Source: Plakobranchus ocellatus
Taxonomy: Eukaryota > Mollusca > Gastropoda > Plakobranchidae
Direction of reading: 5' to 3'
Assembly: GCA_019648995.1 (NCBI GenBank)
Contig: BLXT01005617.1
Span: 4,563,152-4,602,515, forward strand
Length of the DNA: 39,364 nt
The translations under genes were made by a program, and so were the position numbers. Numbering within the stretch: the first letter of the stretch is position 1; every line of letters starts with the position of its first letter. This document shows, piece after piece, positions 22,587 through 35,000 of the stretch. The notes below the pieces were generated by a model that saw nothing but the letters and a program-made list of their open reading frames with translations, made no database searches and was not told the origin of the DNA.

Positions 22587-23007
22587 CGTAGTGTTGTCTT
22601 TCAACATGAAAATGCAACCCCCCACACGGCAAAACGCACAAAGGAATGGCTTTAACTTTACAGGTGGGACATTATTCCCCATCCAGCCCACAGTCCAGCC
22701 AGACCTTGCACCCTCAGACTTTCATCTATTTGGGCCCCTAAAGCGCCACCTGGGAGGCAAAAAGTTTGAGGATGAAGATGAACTCATTGGTGAAGTTCGT
22801 GATTGGTTTTCAAAGCTTGATGCAAACTTTTTCACACAAAGTATATACTCGCTTCTCCCACGGTGGCAAAAATGCAGAGCTCTACACGGGGACTAAATAG
22901 AAAAGTAGCCAATAAATTTATCTTTCCCATGTGTAAGTTTCATGCTTGTCAATTAAATACTTTTGAGTAATTCCATTTTTCTGGTTACTTTCCAACCTTC
23001 CCTCGTA
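22587..23007 (+). pseudogene. 5'-truncated mariner transposase relic with 3' terminal inverted repeat
   Basis: The C-terminal third of a mariner-type DDE transposase is recognisable: QHENATPHTAKRTKEWL in one frame, then after a stop and a frame change DLAPSDFHLFGPLKRHLGGK and SLLPRWQKC in the frame open until 22896. The last catalytic Asp (PSD) is present, but the second Asp of the DDD triad reads Glu (HEN). Disruptions are a TAA at 22653-22655 and a 4-bp CCAG duplication near 22695. After the stop, sequence ending near 23007 (GGTTACTTTCCAACC then CCCTCGTA) resembles a mariner 3' TIR. I see no 5' TIR or N-terminal half, so the copy is dead. Confidence 0.9.
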
Positions 23008-24824
23008 AATTCTACTGGCAGATTCCCAGATGTTCAAATGTTAAGTGAATGTGATTAAGGAAAGGTAAAAATTACATATATATTATGGACCTCCAAAACG
23101 AATTACTGGCCAAAACTCCTATACATATGTAATAGGTTTAGTGCTGTCGGCCCATTTTTCAACGACCTTAATCTGGTCTGGTATGTAGTTTCGCCGAAGT
23201 GGAGCATAAATGTAAACACTAAAGGGTGCTGCATTAGATAAAGGCTTATATGTTCCGTATTTAGGTCCTAGAATTAAACTTTAGACTTATGAAACAATTT
23301 AAGCTGCAGAAAAGCCTTAAAATCACACCTAGAGTAAGATAATTAACAGTTTAATGTTGTGCTTGTGAAGTTCAAGGGGATTTGTAGTATGGATTTTAAA
23401 TTTATCAAGTGGGGGGCGCAAACCATTTTCTAACCCAAATAGAGCAAAGACTGGGATACCAGTTTACAGAAAAATCAATCAGAAACAAATGACAAATATG
23501 AAATGTCTTTAAGTTCCAAACCAAAGGTTACCTACTACGTTCAACACTACTATCAGCCTCGCACAAAGGCAGATTGACTAAGTTTCTTCAAACAAAAAGT
23601 TTCGTATGAAAAAAATTATTGTAACAAGAGTTGGTGTGAGGGACAATAACAATTAATATTGTACGCGTTGTACCTCAAATGCTATTATGACAAATCACAT
23701 TTTGTTTGGCTGCACTGCACTTAAAGAAAAGCAGTTGTTGTACTCTTTAGATCTTAACTACAATAAGAACTGGTCCATAATGTACGTCTTACTTTAGATC
23801 AAGGATGTAAATTTTAGATTACAACTATATGAACACCAAGGTTTGCATAAAATTATAAAACTAGGTCTAAATTTAGATTGCAAGACTTAATCTGAATTCA
23901 AGATCTAGATCTCTATTCTGACTGAAATTGCTTAACATCTTGTTGACTCAATGTGAAGAGGTTTAAACTATGTCATAAAGGACAACAAATAAAATCCAGT
24001 CCTATCTTGCAGAGAACCTACTTAAGTCTATCATTTTCAAGTACTCTAACATTCACATTCCAGTCGTGTCTCCACTGTAATTTTTGTGAGTTCAATTACA
24101 CAGCCCTGCATTTTTCAAGTCATATTTTCGGCATTTGCAACAGTTAAAATGTTATGTTGCTTTTCTGGGGATCGCTACCATAATAGCTATCAGTGTTGCA
24201 TGTAACCCAAGCACATCTTTTATTTCGCATTTTGTTTTAGACTTTACACTGAGAAAACGAGCAGACGTATGAGTAAAACAGGCTAATGTTTACACTTGTG
24301 CCCAGCTTCGACTTTCGTTGCAAACCCTCCAAAGCTCAAGGTTGAGTCTGAGTGGATGTTTCAGACCACTTGTGGGTTTTTCCCCTTGAGCGCGGTTTGC
24401 CTATTCCTTCAAAATTTGGTATTTTGTCATCCATTATAATGCCAAAAATCTTGCAATTTACTGTCCCAAAACAATGCCAGTCTTCTTAAAATGCCCAGTC
24501 TGGAACGAACACTGGCGATCATGTTCCTCCACCTGTTCTCAGTTAACCTTTAAAGGCTATTATTGCTACTAGTACTACATGTAGTATTGTACAAGTACCT
24601 ATTGCCCATTATTTAGGCTCGATTAATGTTACCCTCTGTCTACCTCTACAGTGTTTACCTTCAATCTTTCTGATGATTCATGGATTGCTAAATTTTTTCT
24701 CAACCCTTGTGTCAGCATTTATGACCTAGAAATTGCAGTTGCCTTTGTCTTATAGTTCTAATTAATTACGCTATCGCTTAAGTTTAGCTTCTTTCAATAC
24801 CAATTCACAGGACTTTTTACGTCC
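23008..24824. other. Intergenic, no gene seen
   Basis: No coding signal is evident. The stretch contains several TCTAGATC-type words (for example near 23900). The part from about 24150 to 24600 is less AT-rich than its neighbours and may be old repeat, but I recognise no family. Confidence 0.4.
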
Positions 24825-25079
24825 ATATCGTCATGATGCTGCCAATATTGCCTAACTCGTTTTTGGCGTAATGGAGAAAATCGACTTTAAGTGATTTTAA
24901 AAGCCAAAACAAAACCAATAATGCAGAATTAGAAATAATTAATTATAAAAAATTGGTCCGGCACTTTAATTTTTTTCTTATATCAGATGATGTGTTATGT
25001 AGTAATGTATCTAAAAAAGGTATCATTCGATTTTTGCCTAAGTCAGACTTAGGCAGTATTGGCAGCACCATGACGATAT
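24825..25079. repeat. Degenerate inverted repeat with perfect inner palindrome
   Basis: Arm 24825-24858 and the reverse complement of 25046-25079 agree at 31 of 34 positions (common words ATATCGTCATG, GCTGCCAATA, TGCCTAA). The right copy also contains an exact palindrome, TGCCTAAGTC-A-GACTTAGGCA (25035-25055). An AAAATCGA word occurs inside both halves at a similar distance. The spacing and divergence suggest two head-to-head copies of a repeat, or the ends of an old foldback element. The minus-strand ORF 24943-25197 overlaps the right half and resembles no protein I know. Confidence 0.65.
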
Positions 25080-27326
25080 CCTCATCATTCTTCCTGATAA
25101 GATAAACCATATCTCTACTGCTCCCGGTTTTCTTTGTTGCCTGCGGATTCCCCACCAAAACAATAGAAATGGCTATTGACAAAGCAAAGAGATTCATCCC
25201 CGATCAGCGATACAAAAACTCCACAGGACATGCAGACACACCAAAACAATTTCACTGGCTATTGCATACAACCCTGACTACCCTGACATTCCGTCAACCT
25301 TAAAGAAATATTTCCCCATTTCCATACATCAGAACACATAGATGCTCTCCCAACATTCCCATGTTGACCTTTCACACACCCCGCAACTTTGGGGACACAA
25401 TAGTGCATTCCAAAACAGTGTCAAGGGTCACAACTTCCAGTTTTCAACCCTGTAACACAGACAGATATGCAAAACTTGCAGATATACTACAACTATATGA
25501 TATTATTTATAATTTAATATTTTAAATCTTCAACAAATAATGTCACATACAATATCTCATAAAGTTTATCATGTACGACATCTCTAACAACATCATCTAA
25601 CTGATCACATGAACCAAAGATAACAAAAAATATTTAACACAAACAGCTCAAACATTAACAGCATAATTCGCACACAACAGATTTACCACCATCACTAACA
25701 ACAGAGACACATCTGTAGCTAGGCATCATAAGCAGACATAGCAAAGAGAGTAATTGAATATGCCCTCTTCCACATATACTCAGTGTCAAAGAAGAAACAT
25801 TTGCTATTAAATACAAGTGGGTGGTGCCACTCACGTAATTTTACTCTTCAGTGTATTTCTGTTGTTCATAATCAATGGATATCTCTATCCTAGTGTTCAG
25901 AAGCCCGATTTATATTTAATTACAAAACAAAGGCTAGCATAGAGCCTGTACACAAATCACTTTTCCTTTAAGGATTAAAAGAAAATTAAGCTTATACAAT
26001 GTAACAAGGAAAATAACCACGAATGAGTCTATATGTAATTACTATAAAATGTAACATAGCAACTGAGGAGCACAAAATTAAAAGCGAAGTAAGTAAATGA
26101 AAATGCAAATTTTTTGCCCCTTTTCTTTGACAAAGGGGATAGGCCAGCCTTCTCTCAATTAATTGCAAATTAATGTATGGAGATACTTTTCTATTCGTAA
26201 GTCCAGACAATGGTAACGGAAAAGTTCATAGTTAAAACATGGTGATAATGCAATAAAAAAGAATGGCAAATATTGAACTCTTATTATTATAAAATTAAAA
26301 GAAAAAGATTTTTTTTTTTTTATTTTGGTCCTCATGTTACAAACAATATATCATTGTAGAGGTGATACACAAATATCTTCATTACATATTACAGTAACAA
26401 ATTATTGAGAAAATAAAACATTGCATTATTTCACATGATTTATGAGTGGAAACTTTATAATTCAAACTACATGGGAATTCTGAATCAACAGAAGTAAAGT
26501 CACTCTTTTTTCTAACTGCTCTTAAAATAACTCAGAAGGTTATGGATGCCTTATCTACAAGCAATTTGCTTTTCATCAGGGTCTTTCAAAATTTGTTTAA
26601 TTCATGCAACAGATTCAGATTGGTCTCAATGCAAGGCTGTCCATATTTCTTGACACTATAGGTCTAGGAATAGTGGAGCTGAGAAGCACACAAACATGTT
26701 GTATGAATAAAAAAATAACTGTCCATTTAACTTCAGTATGTGAGTTCAAATCTAGGAAAGCCAAAGACAGAAACGTATATTTAGGTATTAATTGCTTCCA
26801 TTTTTGAGAAATCCAAGTCATCAGACTTTTACTTTTTAGATTTCCACAGAAGTGTTTTTTTTTCAACCTTTTACAATTGTCTCAGCACCTGAAACTATTA
26901 CTAATTCTATAAAAACAATGCATTAGCCTTGGCATGAGAAAAAATATTTTTTTTACAATTTTACCATTGACAAGTGAACAAAACATTTCATACACTAAGA
27001 TAATGTTGTTTGTGTGATCCAACAAAAATATTTTTATTCTGTTGCAGCCCCTTAAAATGGGTTACATATAAAAAATTTCACATAAATATAGGTCAATATT
27101 TTTCAATAGTGCTATTTAAAAATTTGTCAGAGGAAAATTTGCAATGCCTTAGTCCAGTATTATCTGTATAGATATTAAAATGTTAAAAAAAACAACAAAA
27201 AAACCAACCCACACACATGAGTTTAGCAGGACTAAATTTATCAAATGTGCTGTCATAGAATAAAAAGTACATTAAAAAGGAAGTCATTTTTAACATCAAT
27301 TCATATAAGTACTTTAATTTAACTTT
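25080..27326. other. Intergenic sequence downstream of the kinase gene
   Basis: No gene recognised. The segment 25200-25750 is rich in CA and AC words (ACATCATC, AACAAC), unlike the T-rich surroundings, which may mark an old repeat. The side close to 27326 may include longer kinase 3' UTR forms: another AATAAA on the minus strand lies near 27033. Confidence 0.4.
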
Positions 27327-27332
27327 TTTATT
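27327..27332 (-). terminator. Candidate poly(A) signal of the kinase gene
   Basis: AATAAA on the minus strand, 90 bp beyond the kinase stop codon. Position and sequence fit a cleavage and polyadenylation signal. No RNA evidence. Confidence 0.5.
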
Positions 27333-27421
27333 CTGGTTGTATCATGCTTTTAAATGATTAAATTGTTGATAAAAGCAAATTCTTCAATACAACTGGTCTT
27401 CATTGAAGCAGAATATTTTAC

Positions 27422-27492
27422 TTATAATTCTAGGATGGTCTTCTTCAAAAACTCATGCATAGTGTCCAAGTCATTACTTTCTTGCAGAAATT
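27422..27492 (-). CDS. NMRK1: Kinase terminal coding exon 7
   Basis: Acceptor TTTTCCTTCTCAG. It encodes EFLQESNDLDTMHEFLKKTI plus LEL and TAA (27424-27422). It aligns loosely with the human C-terminal helix but is about 10 residues shorter there. Phase and length fit exon 6. Confidence 0.9.
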
Positions 27493-29017
27493 CTGAGAAG
27501 GAAAAATGAAAAGTTCTTGGCATACTTCTGTTCCATATCAGCTGACTCAAATGCAAGCAAATCAATAGAGGCTAACATTTTAAAACTACAGTGCCATCAT
27601 ATAAATAAGAGACGCATGTATGAAAATAGAAGTAAGAATCTAGTCAACCCAGAAGCTTCTTGTTATTTAAATTTGATGAGTTCAATAATCTTTGACTACA
27701 AAAGTGTTGGGTTTTTTTTTCTATCATGTCGCTTGATAAGTTAGTTACATTATACACAACTCAAACTTAATTCATTTGCCCAAGCAATTCAAGATACTCA
27801 CCAATGTCAGTCTGATCCTGAATGTCATCTAGATTTTTAAGATACATTGGCCAGACTTTGGACTCAAAATAACCAGGATAATCAGGCGGATTGTATATTC
27901 GTTTGCTGCCCCCCATAACAGATGAAAAACAGAATGAAAATCAATATTATATACAGGTATATGTTGCATCAGTTTCATATTTGGAAAAAAAACCCTGCAT
28001 ATTATCACAACGAAATAAGCAGGCATAACAAGCTATGATTAAAGATGTTACAATTAATTTTGCAAACAGAAATTGTCCAGTAAGATTTTAAAAATGTAGC
28101 TGTGTTTGATATCATCAGAATATTTTTCAGAGTGTTGCCTATGATGCATTAAAATAATATTTTTAAAGAAGATGATTTTGCAAAATGTTTCTTTTTGTGT
28201 TGTAACTATAGAAATCAAATAAAAGTACAAATAAACGTATTTAACTTGCATTAATATTTGACTTAACATTACATGAAAAGGAAATAATTCTCATCCTTTT
28301 AGCTTTCCAGCTTTATCCAAGAAAAAAACTTTATATTCTCAACCGAAGTGATTTTCAAAAGGTAGAGAAAGAGGCAACATCCAGATTGGATCTGCTATAA
28401 TAAGTACCACCCTCATGAGTCAATCAGGACAGTTCCAGGCAAGGAAAAAAATAAAACATGAATGATGCAAGGGATGATAAGAAATAACACTGTCGTATTT
28501 AAGCCAATCTTCTGCTTTTAAACCCCAGGCGTATAATTGTAAATGGCATGATTCATGTTGACACAAAATCCAAGTTTTCATTGCACCATCAAGCAACAGA
28601 AACAGACATCCATAACAAGGTAACACTTTCCAATACATGCACTATTTGATATTAGGGTTAAGGTTTATAATAAATGATGCCAACTCACCTCCTTCGTTCA
28701 GCACAAGTATCCCTGTCAATTTTTATAAAAAACTTTTTATCAAAGAAAGATGTTAAAGGCCTGTAAAAAAAGAAATAAAATAAGAGCAGCACATGTACAT
28801 TTTAAAACTAAATTTACTAATTAAATTTTCAGCAATTTGAAATGCTTTACTCTGTATACTTTGAAATACTCATACATGTTGGATCTTGATCATAATGATT
28901 TTAAAAAGTTTAATGCTCTAGAGAATTGTTGCTGTGGGATATTTAGTGGTCAAAATTTAAGTAATTAATGTAGTTGTCATGGTGGTGCATTCAGGAATGA
29001 CTGGATTGACTGGCAAA

Positions 29018-29086
<69 letters not shown>

Positions 29087-32000
29087 TATTCGTTATATGT
29101 GTGTCAATATTTATATCAATAGAATTATAGTGTTAAAAGCAACCAAATTTTGCATAAACTTCTTTTCTATTTTGGTTTTTGGTTTTTTTTTTGTTGTTGT
29201 TGCTATCGTGAACCCTGATGAAGTAGATGAAGTGGGCATTGCATCATATTTTTCAATACAAGAAAAGTGCCAAGATACAGCTGTGGCATGCACTAAGCAG
29301 CATTGTAACCCTACATGATGAGAACCAAATTATGAGCAGAAAACCAATAACAAATTTGAATCCTGCAAAACTTTTTTGTTACAATCACATCTCTTTGATT
29401 TAAAAAAAAATAAAGAAAAAAAAATCTGAGAAAATACGGAAAAATATAAAATGAGTTTTCCTACATCTAGCGTTAGCTTCAGATCACAATGTGGGCTCTA
29501 TAGAACTAGATCTAATCACACTGAGGATGGTAGATCTAGCTTTAACTGTCAGATAAGATAAAAAATAAAGTATACCCTTTTGCTTTAACTTTCTGCATCA
29601 CTAAGAATCGAAAATTAAAAGAAAATAGTAAATGGTGAAAAGCAAAATTATTTTTCATCATGAAGGGGTCATTTAGAATAATTTGTCAAAGCATCTGCGG
29701 AATATACACTTGTACAAAATCACAGTCTTTTAGTTGATAAAACAATCATAAATACACTAAGAACATGTGTTTAGAGCTTTGTTTTGTATACTGGGGTCAT
29801 TCTTCTCTCAAACTGGAATCTACGCGAGGACACAATTTGTTTTTCAATGCAATTTTTTTAAATCCACCGACTTAAAAAAAAAAATAACATCAAGAAAGCA
29901 AAACAACACAATTAAGTTTTGAAATTACTCCTCTGCAACAACAAATGATTGAGTAATCATTATACAAGCATCATTGTGAAGCGATGTGTCTTTTGCCTTT
30001 GCACACAGCCTCATGCAGGATACAGAAATCATTAAAGGCTCTGATTTAGAATAAGTATGTTATTGTTTTTATTTGCATTAGTTTATTTCATCAATACGGT
30101 TGTGCTCTCAAATGCCTTCTCGCATCATGGCTTAAATTTCATATCTACTGAAGATGCAATATTCCAAGCTCAACATTCACGGATTCCAAAAAATAATTTC
30201 TTCAAAGACATAAAGAAAAGGTGTCACATATAACATTTAGCCAAATTCTACTGAACAATTTAAACATTAACTCTTTCAAGACAGATTTTTTTTTTGATAG
30301 ATAGTGTTTTAAAATTCATTTAAATGTTTTCATTTACTAATACTATTGTATAAAAAATAATCCACAAATTTTCTCTCAATGGTAAAGCCGGAAAGAGGGA
30401 GAAGGAGCAGGAAGAGGAAATGAAAAGTTACCTATGATTGAAAATAAGAAACCCTTCGATGATAAGGTAGGTCCTTTCCTTGTTAGTTTGGTTCTTTTGA
30501 ACCCATGAGTTTACATCTTTCATCATTTGATCCATATCCATAGCTTGTAATTCTACAGCAAAAAATGAATGAATGAATATATAAATAAAATCATATTGGT
30601 ATTCATGCACATTTTGCGTTTTCAAAGATGATAGAATTAACCCACTTTGAATGACAGCGTGAAATTGCTATTTCAAGAGATTTCAAAACCCCCTTTTTTC
30701 TTTTTTAAAGCCATGCAATTTATTATTAGAATAACGAGCATCTAAATTGCTGTCCTCAGAAATAACCATACAGTAATACAATCTGAGGGTTAAAAAAGAA
30801 ACTCAACAAAAGCATTACAAATTTTCCTTGCCCAACAATCTCAATTTAACTTGCCATAAGCAGCCCAACATCTACATGCATTGTCTAGTACTACTATCAA
30901 AGTAAGAGTATTGTGCTAATATACCCTTTTCCACCACAGCCCCTCTCACATTACACCACGCTAAACATTCACACATTTAGATTAAGACCATCTCAACCCC
31001 TCAAGCTAGCCTATGATCTCTCAGCATGTAGGGCCAGAGAGAGGCGTGTGCCACATACTTTGTTAGGCATCACATCACATCATACAGCAAAGATCTTTGC
31101 AAGCCTAGGCTATCTCTCAACCTTGTGGTAAGGCGGTGCAAATTGGGGTAGTGGTGGGGGTGGAGGAAAGCTATTAAAACACTTGGAATAAGGATGAGCT
31201 GTTGATGTGTCGAGCGGATGAAGAAAATTAAGTAACAAGAAGATGAGAATTTCTAAGTTATGATTGGCATTGTCAGAGTTAACCTCCCATTTAGTCGAAT
31301 TAGAATAAATTCTTCTTTTGTGGAAATAACGATAACCCTTGATATATAAGGATACTTTACCATAAGCAAAAAAATGTCATTATAGCCGAGTTCTACTATA
31401 TTATAATTAAAAATTTCAATTTCATATTGGATTATAGGAGGCTTTCTTTTCTTGATATCTTAAACACAGCAATGCATGCAATTTCTTATTGAAGCAATTT
31501 ATGATATAATGAACACAGCAAAAACCCAACAACAACAACAACAACAACAAAAATAAATACATAAACAGGAAATTTTGACAGAACCCATAGCCAAAAATTT
31601 TTAAAAGATTTTTTTAAGGACTTAAAAAGTGATATAAAATTATTATTTCAAAAGGCCCAAAACTCAAAAAGAGATGTTGGTGACAAAAAAATACACAAAG
31701 AGTCCATAAAAAGTTGGTTTTTTTTAAAGTGTATTTTGTGGGAAAAAGGACTCAGGAGAAGCAAGGTGATAAGTAAAAAGCGCACAAACAAGTCTCAAAA
31801 ATTAAGATATTCCAGTAAGGTCAAACACCTTCGCTCACATCTGTAGTGTAATTCTTTTTAATATATATACACTGCTTTTATTTTGATGTTTTATATTATT
31901 ATTATAATATATCAATTATAAACAATAATGAGAGCATGATCTTAATGTTTACCTTCCCAGTTTTGTTTTCCATCTTCATCAATTCTAACCCGTGGGTCAT

Positions 32001-35000
32001 CTGGCTCCTGATGAAACAAGAAAATTAATCAGTTCTGTTTACATTTAAAACAAAAGTATGTCCTACTTGTTTAAAATTTCTCAACTCTGCACCTTTTAAA
32101 TCTCTTTTCTGGGCCTGCCCAGACTGCAGTTTTTGAGTGTACTTCATAAAAAAAAAAAAAAATCAATGCAGCTAATGCATATTAAACAGAGACTTAAAAG
32201 TTCTCAGGACTGACAGCACTGATAGTAATACATGTAATGTATATCTGATAACAAACAGATTATGTCTATCATTTTTTGTTACATATTTTTCAGTTTTGCA
32301 CATGGTAAAATATGGGTACTTGAGAAACACATTCAATCCTCAATATATCTTTAAATTAACCCTCTATCATCTCTTCTATTTTGAAGATTGGTTTATTTTA
32401 ATTTTATTTTAAAGAGACAGTATAATTTCTATATCTCTCCTATGCTTTATATTATGGAAAAATAGATTGTTGTACATCATTTTGAAGAAAACTGGTTGAG
32501 CTGTCATTTTCAACCTTTTCAGATTTTGTATAATGTACCTTTCATTTTTCAAAATTTTTTTTTACATAAAAAAATTTTGGGGAGCATGCAAAGCAGGAAA
32601 CATCACACAATCAAAGGTAGCCAAAAAAATACAGGTATTTGTGAACTGTCAAAAATACTCTTCATCATAAAGTTCACTTATTTGGACATCTTTACGTCAA
32701 ATTTCCAGTCAATGGTTACAAAAGATTTTATATGATTTTTTTGAAAGTGTTACACAAAAAAAGGGAACAAGCGCAAATATTTTTTTTCCACAAAAAATAT
32801 TAAGACATATTACTCTTGCGCAGCAGCTACCCATGTAATAGGTTACATAAAGAGCTTGGAATTTGTGACAAAACCTAAAGCAATATAAAAACATGAAAAA
32901 TAAGCAAAATAGACATATTTATTTTAAGTTAATGAGTTGAATAGTTGTAGCAATAAATCTTAAAAAATCAAAATGGTGGCAATTTGGGAAGATTGGTAAA
33001 CATGACATTCTTGCTAAATAAAGATTTTTTTTTTTTGTTTTTTTTTTTGAGTTTTGTACCAGAATGTTATGGCCGATTCAAGAGCTTTATTTTGAGACCA
33101 AATTTTTAGGGCTAGTGATACTGGCTGATTTTTTTATCATTTTTTAAAAACCACCATTCCATATGAAATGATACGACACCTCTATTGAGGTATGATGAAT
33201 GGTTAGGGTTTATCTTCAAAGATTTTACAAGAAAGTATGTATTCTGAATCAACATCACTATCCAAATATCAAACATAGCTCTATCAGATTCATCTTTAAA
33301 CCCTTCAAACAACCCTGTTGTGATTCATTTATTTATTTTGGTCTTTCAGAGGTGACTTCATGAAAAAAAGTTATGAAAATTAAACCATCCAGCCTAACAA
33401 AATGGAAACTAATGTCACATAGAAGGGGAATGAATAGAGCATCATTTGCGCAATAAGTGGTGATAGTTATGCTGAAAAATGATTAAGAAAGGATTGTTAT
33501 GTTGCTGATCAACAGCCTGAGATGTAAACGCATTTTGGATTGCCACAGTGGTGAGAATCCAGCTTGATCAATTTTGAAATCCTTGTCCAAAAAACCACAA
33601 TTTGCAACTTTTGATAAGTTGGGACTTTTCAAAATAAAAAAAATATCCTATGAACCAACAATGGCAACAATGGAGAATAATACAAGTAATAAATGTTTGT
33701 TAAAAGCTTCATAATGTTAAAAATCTCTCACGTAGAAATAATGGTCTTGGCAAATAGACGAGGCTCGGGGTAAACTTTTGCAAAGCATAGACGCTAAAGT
33801 ACTTTTTCCACTGTTTGTTGTTCTGTGAAATACATTGCTATTATTATTAAACAAAAAAGTGATGATAAAAAACGTATTCATAAAACAAAGTATTCGTTTC
33901 TTTGGAGAAGACATAAAAGATAGAATAAAGTACACCTCGGATTCAACAAACTAGCTCGGTCATTTTTAAAAGTTCGCTGGATGCAAGGCTCATTGGAGCA
34001 AAGGTCATAATAATACTCTTGCCTACAATCTCGACAATCACGCAGAGTTATTCATATCTGTTCAAAGCTAATCCCACTCTATTCAGAACTCTCCTTTTGC
34101 CTCTTCTTCTCCCTCATCCCAGCTTTTTCATTCTTGTTCAATTTGGACAGCCCAGGTGGCGTGAATCACAAGATATATAACCCAGCCTCACGGACTCGCA
34201 AAATCATGTTTGCCCACCAAACCTGCATGAACTCTATGCTTTTGTTTAAAGGTAGAGGAGAGGGTAGGCAAAAGTGGTAAAGAGGTTGTCTAGATATACA
34301 GCCACTCTTTACTCTTCCTACCCACCATCCATGTTTCTTTGATCCCCTATCATGTTCTCCAATGCGCTGGATGTTTGTTGGTTGCCACCCCCTCCTATAG
34401 CAACTAAATACCCAACTTTTAGTTCACAGAGCAAAATCCCTCACAGGGGTCAGGTTACGGTCAGCCCCTGGGCCACAGAACAAAAAATGTTACCTGCGCT
34501 GCCTAGAATGGCATTACAGTGTCTGCTTGAAATTTTACATTTTATAACAAATTTGAAATAGTTAAAACAGGAACTCTGTATAGTTCAATTTTCTTTTTCA
34601 ATTATGAAGCATGCAATAGAAAAAAAGCTGTTTTTTCTGATGCAATTTATGCTGTCATGTGTGTTGTTATCATTTACTTACAAGCGCTTGAAAACAGGCA
34701 ATTTTGTTCAATTGATAGGAAAAAAACGTGCTTGTTTAAAATTTGTATAACTTTTTAAATGCAGCTTGTGATTGTCTTAGAATATGTATAAATGAAAGAC
34801 TAAACAATTGGGATTAAAATGGTGTAGGATCCAGCCTCAAATGTAACAGGAGAAGGTCAGTAGGTAGTTTTGATTCAGACATTCTTTTTGAAAGATGCCA
34901 CCGTCGTGTGATAACAGGAATGTGTGGGTATGAACTGAACTCAGATGTTTGTTTGTCTTGTGTTTGCAGGCGCCTTTCGAATGTCTGAGTAAAGTTGTTG

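Noticed and set aside
22555-22896. Whole 113-codon ORF as an intact protein
   Set aside because: Only the part after about 22700 matches mariner in this frame. The earlier part matches in another frame, so the ORF is a frameshift product of a dead copy.
24943-25197. 84-codon minus-strand ORF with a hydrophobic start
   Set aside because: It overlaps one arm of an inverted repeat, has no recognisable domain and no splice or promoter support. Treated as part of the repeat.
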